Positions 1-10,652 of a stretch of 64,000 bases of DNA are shown in pieces. Origin of the DNA: Liolophura sinensis (taxonomy: Eukaryota > Mollusca > Polyplacophora > Chitonida > Chitonidae); contig NC_088306.1 in the NCBI RefSeq assembly GCF_032854445.1, forward strand, positions 26,509,764-26,573,763, in the 5' to 3' direction. The position numbers were made by a program, and so were the translations under genes. The notes beneath the pieces were generated by a model. That model had not been told where the DNA came from and searched no databases. It worked only from the letters and a program-made list of their open reading frames with translations. Positions within the stretch are counted from its first letter, which is position 1; each line of letters opens with the position of its first letter.

Positions 1-882
1 AATGGTCACACGTAACCGGTGAAATTCGGCCTCTTGTCAGTTTATTTCATTCAGGGTTTTGTTCCAACTGCTCAGATAAATGCATCAATAGTAGCAAATG
101 ACACACCCCTAGCACCATGGCTTAAGCAGAATTAGGTAAAAAAAAAACGCAGTGATGTTAACTGAAATTTATTAAGCGTTTTAGAATTACTCAGAATGCT
201 GTGTTATCTTCACACTTAATATACAATCACAGTAAAACAATGCAAAGTGACCAGGCCTCGGGGATGCTTAGTCCAAAATCAGAATCCTGGTTTATGCAGG
301 AATACAATATTATAAAAGACGTACAGTATAGAGAGTAATCCAGAACACAGACGACAGTGTGATAGCTGGCAAATGATCATATTTACCGTCAAATACAGCC
401 TCTTGTCAATTTACCTCATTTTTGGGTTAACTCTAACTGTTTAAAGAAATGCTTAAATAGCTGAAAATTACCGCATCCCAACTATTACAATGGATTAAAC
501 AGAATTAGGTCAAAAAAGCTAAACTCAGCCAAGTCATATAATCTCCATCCTGTGTATTGTGCGTTATATGAAAGAAATCTAAACCACTTGCAAATCCAGA
601 ATGGATGAATACACGGAATAAAGTTCCGGAGAAATAAGTTACAAACACGTACAATCATCATATGAGTTAGACCACCGATATTATGAGTGTAACTGACACG
701 AAGCCTTCTTAGCGTTATGTGCACTATGTTACCATAGCAAGCTGCACTGTGCGCACTACGCCACCATAGCAGTTAGGCCTAGGCCTACCTGTTCGTAACG
801 TGTTTCGAACAAGTGAATCCCAGTTTGAAAGTATGTGTTGTTTCATTTTCCTCGGTAAAATAACATGTGTTATTGTTTACAG
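1..882. repeat. ALDH intron, mostly MITE copies
   Basis: No coding exon was found left of 883. Positions 1-205 hold the 3' part of a MITE copy ending AATTACTCAGAATGCTGTGTT-like. About 323-520 is a second, more diverged copy starting ACAGTATAGAGAGTAAT. Both share internal landmarks with other copies: GACAGTGTGATAG, CCTCTTGTCA, CTAACTGTT and GCAGAATTAGGT. Confidence 0.7.
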
Positions 883-2712
883 TGGAACTACCCTATGGGC
901 ATGCTATCGTGGAAACTGGGCCCAGCTTTGGCGTGTGGCAATACGATTGTGTTAAAACCGGCTGAAATGACACCGCTTACCGCCCTTGCTTGCGCCGCTC
1001 TTCTGAAAGAGGTGAGATTAATAATCTCAATTATGCATACTTGTTTGCGTCAGTGATCAAGGGCGACAGAGACTCATATTAGTACAGCGCTGCGCATATT
1101 TTAATGTAATGGCTGAATGTCAACCAGAACTGACCTTTCTTATATTTTCCTAATTTCATTATCAGAGATTGAAAATTTTTTACCTGACTGTTCTTTGTAT
1201 CTGATAATTTATATGCTGTCTGAGAACGAATTATTCGTGATGGCAAATGTAACAGTGGTTAGCGTGCTAGCACAGAATCATGATCCAGGAGCCTCGCACC
1301 AGTGCGATCACTGTGAGTTCGAGTCCAGCTCATAATGGGAATCGGCTACATCAGATGTGTTATGACGAATACATTGTTGAGAATTCTAAGTGTAAATAGC
1401 GTTGGGTATTCTAATATAACAATAATCTACATACTCACAGTTGCATTAGCTGCATTTCGGTGATTATATAGTGTTGGGTGTTTTAACTTAACACTAATTT
1501 AGCTTCATATTCAAACTTTCTTTAGCTTTATTTTGGCAAATATACAGCGATGGATATCCTAACTTAACATTCGCATCAATTTCATCACCTGAATTCAGTT
1601 GGCGAATATGACGTTGAAGTTTGAGTGACTTATTTTGCCCATATCCTAGAGCTCATAAGACCTCTGTATCCCACAGGCTGGCTTTCCCCCAGGGGTGGTA
1701 AACGTCGTCCCTGGGTATGGACCTACTGCCGGAGCAGCAATATCCGAACACATGGATGTGGACAAGGTTGCATTTACTGGATCTACTGCGGTGAGGCAAA
1801 ACTCTGGTGTTACGTTAAATATAAGACTACAACACAGAGAGTAAAGCCAGAGTAGCTATGACAGTATGATAATTGGCAAATGGTCACACATATAATGATA
1901 ACCGGTGAAATATGGCCTCTTGTTAAGTTACATCATTAAGGGTCTTATTCTAACTGTTTATGCAAATGCTGTGACCTACGTGTCTTAACAGAATTAGGTA
2001 AAAGTATCCACTGATGTTAATTACACTATATTAGATGTCACTAGTCTAGAATTTTCGCTAAAAGTTGTGAAAGTTAACAATACTATTTGCAAAATAGCTT
2101 AAAAAGTTGGAACTTAAAGGCAAAATTTACTTTAAAATGCAAGTCATTTTAAAACTTTTAACATTGCATTAGCCGACAGACAAAGCAAACCTATTTAAAG
2201 GTATTATTTAGGTTTATGTTTTATATAGTCATTTTTGAGGCCCCCGTTGCTCAGTTGTCAGCGCGCTAGCGCTGCGTAATGACACAGGGGCCTCTCCCCA
2301 ATGCGGTCGCTTGGAGTTCAAGTCCAGTTCATGCTGGCTTCCTCTTCGGCCGTAAGTGGAAAGGTCCTTACAGCAACCTGCGGATGGTCGTTGGTTTCCT
2401 CCCATCATGATGCTGGTCGCCGTGGTACAAGTGAAATATTCATGAGTACACCAATCAAATAAATCAAATAAATCAAATATTTAAAAAAAAAACCATATAA
2501 AAATGAAATGCTTCAACGTTCAAACCATTTTCCTATTCCAGGTGGGTCATACCATCATGCAAGCCGCTGGCAAGAGTAATCTGAAAAGGGTCAGCTTGGA
2601 ATTAGGCGGAAAAAGTCCACTGATCATATTTGCTGATGCCGATTGTAAGTTAAAAGATTCATTTACGGAATGATGATATCAACCCGAAAACGTACGTGAA
2701 GTAGTAGTAGTA

Positions 2713-2775
<63 letters not shown>

Positions 2776-4460
2776 AGTGTTAAAATAATTCTAAAGCTTG
2801 AAAAAAACTTTTGCGATAATTCAGCGGTAACACATACGTAATCGAGGCTCGCGTTTTTTGAAAGGTATCATTATTTCATTATTCTCATAAGAAAGGTATA
2901 AATGTTTAATAAAAAAATACCAAAACATGGATTTTACTTGCGCTGACTGATTTTTGCCATATTCTTTGGCACAGCCTTTCTATTTGCGTTCCCTTCTGGC
3001 TTTCATAGCTAAGGGGTGCAAAATTGGCCAGTGTCTGGCATCACAACCCGCACTATAGTGCCAATCTGTAGTATTATCCTGTTCCATAATCCGCACTTTA
3101 ACTCGATAAGATACTTCATACCGTTCAGATGCTACATCCATGGTTCATTTGAACGAAACGTTAGTCACTCCCGCCGATCATTTATTTATTTTTTTGATTT
3201 GTGTTTACACCATACTCGAGAATATTTCACTCATACGACGGAGGCCAGCAATATGATGGGAGGAAACCGGGCAGAGCACGACTCCCTGCAGGTTGTTGGC
3301 AGACCTTCCCACGTATCGGTACTCCCGCCGATCGAACCTCCGTTGTCTGGAACTGGAAAACTCTTAACAACCGCATTAAACACCGATTAAATGAATAAAC
3401 AGATCTTTTAGTTAACACCCTGAGGGCGCTTCATATCACCCACAGTGGAAGAAGCAGCAGCTGTGGCGCACTTGGCGATCATGAACAATCATGGGCAGAA
3501 CTGCTGTGCCGGATCCCGTACGTACGTGGAGGAGTCCGTCTATGACAAGTTTGTGGCCCTGGCTAAGGATAGAGCGGAGAAGCGTGTGGTAGGGGATCCT
3601 TACGACCCCAAAACAGAACAGGGTGCGCAGGTATGACATTGTAGGAGTTTATTACCCACATGTAAAAGTAACGTCAAAATTAAGACTACAACAGAGCGAG
3701 TAAATTCACGGAGACGAGAGTGTGATAGTTGACAAATCACACAAAACCGGTAAAATACGGCCTCTTGTCAGTTTACCTCAGTTAGAGCTTTGTTCAAACT
3801 GTTCATATAAACGCTTAGACAGTAGGAACTTATACATGCCTTAGCACCATGGCTTAAAACAGAATCGGATTTTAAAATGCTTGTTTATTGTCCATACAAA
3901 ATGTATTGTCTGACTGGCTCTCTTAAAACTGAAAAGAGGGAAGCCTTAGTTTTTGTCGAATTTTTCTCCAACTCACTTAATGATGGAACACAAAGAAAGT
4001 ATTGGAGGTTTAGGCAGTTGTGTGCGATATTTTCATTTCCAGCTGTGCTCTGTAAATGCCTACTTCTTTTTAGATCAACGAGACTCAATTTAAGAAAATT
4101 CTGGGCTACTGTGAGAGTGGTAAAGCGGAGGGGGCTGTTCTCCAGGCGGGCGGGGAGAGGAAAGGTGACAAGGGCTACTTCATCAAGCCTACAGTGTTCT
4201 CTGATGTTACCGACGACATGAAAATCGCAAGAGAAGAGGTGCAGTCAACCGGTTATTTTATTTATCCTATTTACTCTACATGCACACAGTGGAACTTAGA
4301 TTACTTCTTTTTTAAATTTCCATGCATATGCACTAAAATTTTTACATCAAGAGACCGATGAAATACGGTCTCTTGTCAAATTACCTCAGTCAGGGTTTTA
4401 TTCTAACTGTTCACGCAAATGCTTATAAACAGTAGTAAATTAAAGCCCCCCCCTCCCCCT

Positions 4461-4510
<50 letters not shown>

Positions 4511-6787
4511 AGCGCCATGGTTTAAGCAGAATTATGCAGCCGTTTTTGAAGGCTGCATTAGAATACTGGCAAGTTATCGTTAAACAATAAATTTTTTTAA
4601 ACTGGTTTTACTAGATATATTTATTTATTTATTTGATCATACTGCACATTAGATTTACAGTTTTAAGCTCAAAGACATGTACAGAAAATGTCCATATGAA
4701 AAATACATAACAAAATGCTTTTGAAAAAACATAACCAGTCATAAAACGGATTTGGGATTAGTGTAAGTTTTAAATGCGCTTTGTGCTTACGCTCAGATAT
4801 TTGGCCCGGTACAATGCATACTCAAGTTCAAGGATATATCGGAGGTCATTGATCGGGCCAATCTGACGACTTATGGCCTAGCGGCCGGGGTCATCACCAA
4901 GGATATTGACAAGGCTATGACCATTGCTCAGAGTGTCGAGGCTGGAACGGTCTGGTAAGTAAAGCACGAGTGTCGAGGCTGGAACGGTTTGAAAAGTAAA
5001 GCACTAGCGCCAATTCGCAATATCTGAAGCACCCTGCATAGGGATTGGCGCCGTCTGGCACTGAGGCCCTTCGTTAAATGAATGGGTGAATGGGTCAAAT
5101 ATCAGATACAAGAGAATACAGCATGTAGAGTGAAACCAGGGCAGCGACGATAGCGTGATAATTGGCAAATTGTCACGTATAACGAGTGAATTCAAACCTC
5201 TTGCCATACCCATGCTAAAAGATTCAGAATGTCACGAATTTGAGAGACTGACATACTGAGCGACTTTTACAGCAGCTTCTTGCTGCTAAAATATTGAAAC
5301 GATAAATTTGTTTTTCTCGCCAAGCTGTGGTCTGTAATCTTTTTTTTTTCAGGCTATTTTTCACCACATTCTTAATCTCAAGTCACAAATTCCATTTTAC
5401 CATCGAATTATTAAAAATAGTGTTGTTAGAGGAACAACACATGACAATGGAGACATAGAAATCGTTTCTCCAACTGTGTGTTATTACACTGTTACAATAA
5501 ATTGATTAATTCTGCATTACAAGAAAGTAAAAACTTAGCTTTTGGAACTCAGTCTGACAACGTACAGTTTCATGTTTTTTATTTTTTTCCCCAGGATTAA
5601 CTGTTTCGATATGGTGACGTCACAAACCCCCTTTGGCGGTTTCAAGCAGTCTGGACAGGGGAGAGAACTGTGAGTACTTGACAAAAAAATTATCAGGAAA
5701 ATAATGATAAGACAACAGACATGGTTCTATGTATTCAATCAGTCAATAATTTCGTCTTATTTGGCAACTCATTTAACAGACCAATCAAATTATTTTCTCC
5801 ACGGTAAGCGTATTTGACTTTTGGTTTGCTTTAACATATTATATCAGGACGTGTAAAACTAATGGAGCGCCTACCGTGTCATGGTTAGATAAAGGTCACG
5901 CGTAACTGGTGATATCCGCCCCCTTGTCACGCTACAAAAGTTAGGGTTTTAGTCTAACTGTAAAGGCTTCAAACGTAAAACCTCACCCACACGCTAGCAC
6001 CATGGCTTTAATAAGCGTAATTAGGTAAAAATGTAGAAATGTTAAATGCAGTTTATTTGACGGCATTGGTCCAAAATATACCATTCTAGTGATACCAATC
6101 ATTTAGTACTCTTTCACATAGATTATTTTAATGTTTTAAATTTTACGTTTTTACTCCGCAGAGGAGAAGATGCTTTGAAGGAATACACAGAGATTAAAAC
6201 GGTGAGGAACTGCAGTTTGCATAACTCTGAATACTGTAATTACCGTTATTAGATAATGCATTAAATCTGAATGTAGAAACACACATTCGCACACCAGCCA
6301 TTAATTCCGGAACAATAATCGATGCTGTCCGAGGAAATGCAATGGGAATTGACTCGCTAGGTTGGTCACTTGGACACTATAACTTTTATTCCAGTGCTAA
6401 CCACATTTCCTCTTCTTGCAATTCTGTCTAATGAGCAAAGACATACGCTGGCCATTTCTCGGCTTTTCTTTATGTTTTATTGGTGCATAAAATTACCACA
6501 TATTTGTTCTTTAATAGCGATGTCCTGTTTGCATATTAATACATAGGCCTACCTCTTTCGGTGAATGCAATAATTTAGCCTGTATTACTTACCAATACGG
6601 TGGGCATATCTGTACCTTCGAACTTTTGCCAGCAGCGTGACAGAGTTTGGTGGTGTTTTGCCCCGTGTTCTCACGAATCTGACTGCTATAGCATGTGAAA
6701 ATTGTTAGTGTTACAATAACAACAAATAAGCAAACATGTTTGTTTCTTTTACAGATAACCATGAGGCTTATCAACAAGTGTTCTTAA
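883..6787 (+). CDS. Aldehyde dehydrogenase, ALDH1/ALDH2 class, 3' nine exons (5' end outside window)
   Basis: Exons 883-1011, 1677-1790, 2542-2644, 3446-3630, 4074-4238, 4797-4954, 5595-5669, 6162-6201 and 6755-6787 join in one open frame of 333 codons plus TAA; every intron is GT-AG. The product should oxidise aldehydes to acids with NAD(P)+. Visible motifs: WNYP (catalytic Asn at the start of the first exon), TGSTAVG (cofactor loop), LELGGKSP (general-base Glu), GQNCCAGSR (nucleophile Cys in exon 3446-3630), [15 protein letters not shown] and [15 protein letters not shown]. The length equals what remains of a ~500-aa ALDH1A/ALDH2 protein after that Asn, so about 168 N-terminal residues lie upstream. 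The last exon ([10 protein letters not shown]) replaces the usual short ALDH tail. Cytosolic ALDH1 and mitochondrial ALDH2 cannot be separated without the N-terminus. Introns hold MITE and SINE copies and (TA)n and (CA)n tracts. Confidence 0.93.
1240..1335 (+). repeat. SINE 5' head (tRNA-like) fragment
   Basis: GTGGTTAGCGTGCTAGC, CCAGGAGCCTCGCACC and GTGAGTTCGAGTCCAGCTCAT match the tRNA-like head of the SINE at 46770 and resemble A-box and B-box promoter elements. Only the head is present. Confidence 0.6.
1826..2060 (+). repeat. MITE copy in ALDH intron
   Basis: Carries the family landmarks in order: ACACAGAGAGTAAA, GACAGTATGATA, TGGCAAATGGTCACAC, GGCCTCTTGT, CTAACTGTTTA, AACAGAATTAGGTAAAA and a TAGATGTCACT segment near the 3' end. 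The terminal ATGCTGT is eroded. Confidence 0.7.
2238..2482 (+). repeat. tRNA-derived SINE, near full length
   Basis: Starts GGCCCCCGTTGCTCAGTTG (tRNA-like head), has GAGTTCAAGTCC (B-box-like), AACCTGCGGATGGTCG, ATGATGCTGGTCGCCG and AAGTGAAATATTCATGAGTA, and ends in (AAATC)n. Inserted in the ALDH intron before exon 2542. Same orientation as the gene. Confidence 0.85.
2701..2771. repeat. (GTA)n then (TA)n microsatellite
   Basis: A short GTA run passes into a pure TA tract of about 58 nt. It lies in the ALDH intron after exon 2542-2644. Confidence 0.95.
3178..3325 (-). repeat. SINE 3' part, inverted
   Basis: Reads as the reverse complement of the SINE tail: poly(TTTA)-like start, CTCGAGAATATTTCACTCAT, GGAGGCCAGCAATATGATGG and AACCGGGCAGAGC. 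The head is absent. Located in the ALDH intron before the catalytic exon. Confidence 0.8.
3446..3630 (+). CDS. ALDH exon with the catalytic cysteine
   Basis: This 185-nt exon completes a split Leu codon and runs in frame to a phase-0 donor. It encodes [13 protein letters not shown], where the first C of CC aligns with the ALDH nucleophile (Cys302 in human ALDH1/2 numbering). The residue before it is Asn, where ALDH2 has Cys. It continues [10 protein letters not shown] and DPKTEQGAQ, typical of ALDH1/2. Nothing suggests inactivation. Confidence 0.93.
3686..3875 (+). repeat. MITE copy in ALDH intron
   Basis: Contains GAGAGTGTGATAGTTGACAAAT, CGGCCTCTTGTCAGTTTACC, AACTGTTCATATAAACGCTT and TAGCACCATGGCTTAAA, matching the other copies. 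The 3' terminal repeat is missing. Confidence 0.65.
4345..4550 (+). repeat. MITE copy with embedded (C)n(CA)n microsatellite
   Basis: CGGTCTCTTGTCAAATTACC, CTAACTGTTCACGCAAATGCTT and GCGCCATGGTTTAAGCAGAATTA identify the family. A poly-C then (CA)n tract at 4446-4508 occupies the place where other copies have a short ACACACCCC run, so the microsatellite probably expanded from that run. Confidence 0.65.
5118..6085 (+). repeat. Two further MITE fragments flanking ALDH exon 5595-5669
   Basis: 5118-5213 begins ACAGCATGTAGAGTGAAACC with GCGACGATAGCGTGATAATTGG and is truncated. About 5870-6065 has GGTCACGCGTAACTGG, CCCTTGTCAC, TAGGGTTTTAGTCTAACTGT and CTAGCACCATGGCTTT. These are sixth and seventh copies at the ALDH locus; the exon itself is intact. 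Confidence 0.6.
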
Positions 6788-8044
6788 ATCAACGGAACAC
6801 GTGGATTAGGCTACACACGATTGGTATTGCTGATTTTCACCACTTTCAGAGACACCGGTCTAACCCCTGAATGGGTGGAGGCAAATCCAACAAGGCCTTG
6901 CTTAGACACTCAAGGCGGGATGCAACAACTTGGGCTCAACCTGGGCTCAACAATAATACGGAGTTTAGCACGGATATGTAGAAACAAAATAAAACAATTT
7001 TCAGAATCATTCTCCTTAAGAAATCATGTTTTGATCTTTATTGGGTATGTAGCAAGTGCCATTTTAACATGACAATTAAATCCAAATATAAAGAGAAATC
7101 TTCCAGGCTTTAAAAACACAGCAAATAATATATCTTCGGAAGTACTGAGTGCACCGTGTTGGGGTAACCATAAACAGTATGACGCGTCACTCGTATCCCA
7201 GGGTCATATGGTTAAAAAGCAAAAAAAGGGTTCAGGTCACCAAAGCGGAAATAGCTGTGTTCTTGGGTTATAGAAATACCTCGAGCCTGATTGGTTAAAA
7301 CTGATAACATATCCGCTCTTTCGACCGTCTCAGTATGCACGAACTTGCTTACTTTGAACTATAACTGCTATATCTAAGAAAAAAATGTTAGCCTTTTTTA
7401 ACTTTCTGTGGGATACTTTATCGATGCATCTATAGCCTACATTTGGTCTAGTGTTGTGTGTTTTTTTTAACAAAATTCGGTTTTTATGTACCATTGATAT
7501 AAAAAAATATACGTTAAACTGTACATAGTAAGCTATCATCGATGGTAATAAGCCTACAGAGAAGTTCATGGATTCATGTCTTCTGATTCAGCTAATATTG
7601 TGCGTTTAAGGAATACACGTACATGTCAAATGGAGCCAGCACATGTTAATGGCGGATACGGCGTAAGCTATAAAAGCATTATGGTGGGAAGAAACCGGGC
7701 AGAGCCCGAGGAAACTCCATTGCTGTCCACAGGTTGCTGACAGACCTTCTCAAGTCGCACGGCTATGGAGTTAGCCAGCATGGACTAGACCAGAAGAATA
7801 TCCTTGTACACAAATACTCATTTAATAATTCACCTAGAATATTCCTTTGCGACTTTCCGACGTCAGTGAAAACTGTTGGCTGCTTCTTTTTGCATGACCT
7901 CCCTTGATTTCGTGCTGTATATACTTTCTTAGTTGTTTAAGAGGTTTGTGTTCAGCATCGTTTTGGTAAATGCCCGGAAATTGACGGCTGGTATTCGAAT
8001 GTCTGTTTAGACGCATATATGTCCAAAATTTGCCATTTGCCAGC
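6788..8044. repeat. ALDH 3' flank with SINE and family-D repeat fragments
   Basis: After the ALDH stop there is probable 3' UTR to about 7000. About 7665-7795 is an inverted SINE fragment (GCATTATGGTGGGAAGAAACCG). About 7180-7450 shares short stretches with 50.9-51.2 kb (GTGGGATACTTTATCGATGC type). 7815-8016 is a copy of repeat family D (GACGGCTGGTATTCGAATG). No gene seen. Confidence 0.6.
6988..6993 (+). terminator. Candidate poly(A) signal of the ALDH gene
   Basis: AATAAA lies about 200 nt after the ALDH stop codon, in AT-rich sequence. Choice based on position and motif only. Confidence 0.45.
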
Positions 8045-9148
8045 TATCACACTGTTTTCACCGATGTGGTTTTGCTCTCTATGCTGTACGTCTATCACAC
8101 TGTCGTCACTGATGTGGTTTTACTCTCTATGCTGTACGTCTATCACACTGTCGTCACTGCTGTGGTTTTACTCTCTATGCTGTACATCTATCACACTGTC
8201 GTCACTGCTGTGATTTTACTCTCTATGCTGTACGTCTATCTCACTGTCGTCACTGCTGTGATTTTACTCTCTATGCTGTACGTCTATCACACTGTCGTCA
8301 CTGCTGTGGTTTTACTCCCTATGCTGTACGCCTATCACATTGTCGTCATTGCTGTGGTTTTACTCTCTATGCTGTACATCTATCACATTGTCGTCACTGC
8401 TGTGATTTTACTCTCTATGCTGTACTCCTATCACATTGTCGTCACTGCTGTGGTTTTACTCTCTATGCTGTACGTCTATCACACTGTCGTCACTGCTGTG
8501 GTTTTACTCTCTATGCTGTACGCCTATCACATTGTCGTCATTGCTGTGGTTTTACTCTCTATGCTGTACGTCTATCACATTGTCGTCACTGCTGTGGTTT
8601 TACTCTCTATGCTGTACGCCTATCACATTGTCGTCACAGCTGTGGTTTTACTCTCTATGCTGTACGCCTATCAGAATGTCGTCACTGCTGTGGTTTTACT
8701 CTCTATGCTGTACGTCTATCACATTGTCGTCATTGCTGTGGTTTTACTCTCTATGCTGTACATCTATCACATTGTCGTCACTGATGTGGTTTTACTCTCT
8801 ATGCTGTACGCCTATCAGAATGTCGTCACTGCTGTGGTTTTACTCTCTATGCTGTACGCTTATCACATTGTCGTCACTGCTGTGGTTTTACTCTCTATGC
8901 TGTACGCCTATCACATTGTCGTCACTGCTGTGGTTTTACTCTCTATGCTGTACGTCTATCACATTGTCGTCATTGCTGTGGTTTTACTCTCTATGCTGTA
9001 CGCTTATCACACTGTCATCACTGCTGTGGTTTTACTCTCTATGCTGTACGCCTATCACATTGTCGTCAATGTTGTGGTTTTACTCTCTTTGCTGTACGTC
9101 TATCACATTGACGTCATTGCTGTGGTTTTACTCTCTATGCTGTACGTC
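8045..9148. repeat. 48-bp minisatellite, 23 units
   Basis: The array spans 1104 nt, exactly 23 periods of 48. A unit reads TATCACACTGTCGTCACTGC, then TGTGGTTTTACTCTCTATGC, then TGTACGTC; variants differ at a few positions (GCC/GTC/ATC before TATCAC). Because 48 is a multiple of 3, it stays open as a 423-codon frame, but the peptide is just the 16-residue translated repeat. The unit equals the end of the MITE family read on the other strand plus a few flanking bases. Confidence 0.97.
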
Positions 9149-9227
9149 TTTAATTGTAATTCATGTATTAGTCCAGTTTCTTTTGATAATGCACACGTTG
9201 CTGTGTTGAGAACGCAACAAATATATA

Positions 9228-9440
9228 CGACTACATCATGGGATGTGAAATCAAATAACGATAACAGTATGATAGTTGACAAATCTTTACGTAACCGATG
9301 AAATCTGACTTCTTGTTACTTTGCTTCAGTTTGTTGTGTTACTTGCTTACCTTGGCATAAAGTGAAAAATGGAGTGATGTTCACAGCTATGTACTAGACG
9401 CCATTTGTCTACAATTACTCAGAATGCTGTGTTACCAATT
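9228..9440 (+). repeat. MITE copy, near full length
   Basis: Runs from a degenerate 5' terminal repeat (TACATCATGGGATGTGAAATC) through ACAGTATGATAGTTGACAAA and TAGACGCCATTTGTCTA to an intact 3' end, AATTACTCAGAATGCTGTGTT-like. It lies directly beside the 48-bp array. Confidence 0.7.
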
Positions 9441-10500
9441 AAGCCGTTTACTATTGCTATATTATATCATCGTCTTGACGACAAATCTAACTTAACGAAG
9501 AACACAAGACACGAAACTGATAACTTTTTGCTACCATTTGGTAATTTATTTCATGGTTAAATAGATATCTATACATCGCTGATGAAAAAGAAACGAACAA
9601 TTCACAGGATGAATAAAACAGGTCATGTTTTCAGTTACCTGATGGATTTTAAATAATTGCTGTCAAAATATGTATGGTAAAATGTATGGGTCTATCACAA
9701 CAAGCAATATGAATATAAAACAAATAAGATTAGCTATAAAATTACGCTTTCTATTTACAAGTTATATGGACGTATTTAGGTAAAAGCAACAAGTTATAGA
9801 TTATTTTACACTTGAACAGCAAAGAGTAACGGTTGTCTCACCGGATTACGTAATTTGTTCATAGAAAAAAAAAAGGAAATCACGTGCAAAGCACGCATGG
9901 TTGTGAGGAAATTCGTACAGTTGCAAGAGTAGATTGGAAATCAGGCGCCAGTTTAACGAAAAGAAAGTTGCTTTGCTTAAGTGAAAGTGTTTTCTTTCCG
10001 CGGCGTTCTACTATACTCATGAAGTGTTTGACTTTATAGAGTGTTTTACCGCAATACACTCCATAATGGACTTACTGAACGTTTGTGAATCCGAACTCCA
10101 TAATACATGGTCTGTTTTTAACTGCCACAGACATCTTCAAGAGTAGATCAATTCATCGGTAGTTCAACTAATGAACATAGCTTAACGCCGCGTCGACAAA
10201 ACATTGAAGGCCGTCATGGAGTGTTCGCGGGATGTCGCGGGTATTGCCATATAGCGCTTGTTTAAGATAATCAAAGGATTTTAAAATTCCCAGAAATCAT
10301 TGGAATTTGTCAAATAAATCTGCGAAAACATCTACGAGTATAGGCATATATCCAACAACCTGCTGAATTCAGTTTAGCCTCGCCTAACGAAAAACTATGT
10401 GGAGGATAACAGAGCAGGATAACTTAACGTATAGGGGGATACAGGAGTAAAGTATTGTTGGGTTTCGAAAATATCAGGAATGCATCCTACAGGTAAATTT
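9441..10500. other. Intergenic, nothing recognised
   Basis: AT-rich sequence between the MITE and the 3' end of gene A. I found no coding exon, tandem repeat or family repeat that I could name. Confidence 0.5.
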
Positions 10501-10517
10501 ATACTGTCTGAACAACT

Positions 10518-10534
10518 TTTATTACATGTTTATT
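10518..10534 (-). terminator. Candidate poly(A) signals of gene A
   Basis: Two AATAAA hexamers on the minus strand (TTTATT at 10529-10534 and 10518-10523) lie about 120-135 nt after the stop codon. Confidence 0.5.
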
Positions 10535-10652
10535 TTAAACATAAAATTAAATATGAAATACAACGATTCGCAATATAAAATTTATACAATAAAACAGAGT
10601 CTTAAAAACACCTAGACCAAAATGCCTTCACGAATATGTCGGCTCTCTCGAC

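Noticed and set aside
8030-9301. 423-codon open frame on the + strand
   Set aside because: It is the 48-bp minisatellite translated; 48 is a multiple of 3, so all three frames stay open. No start context, splice logic or protein family.
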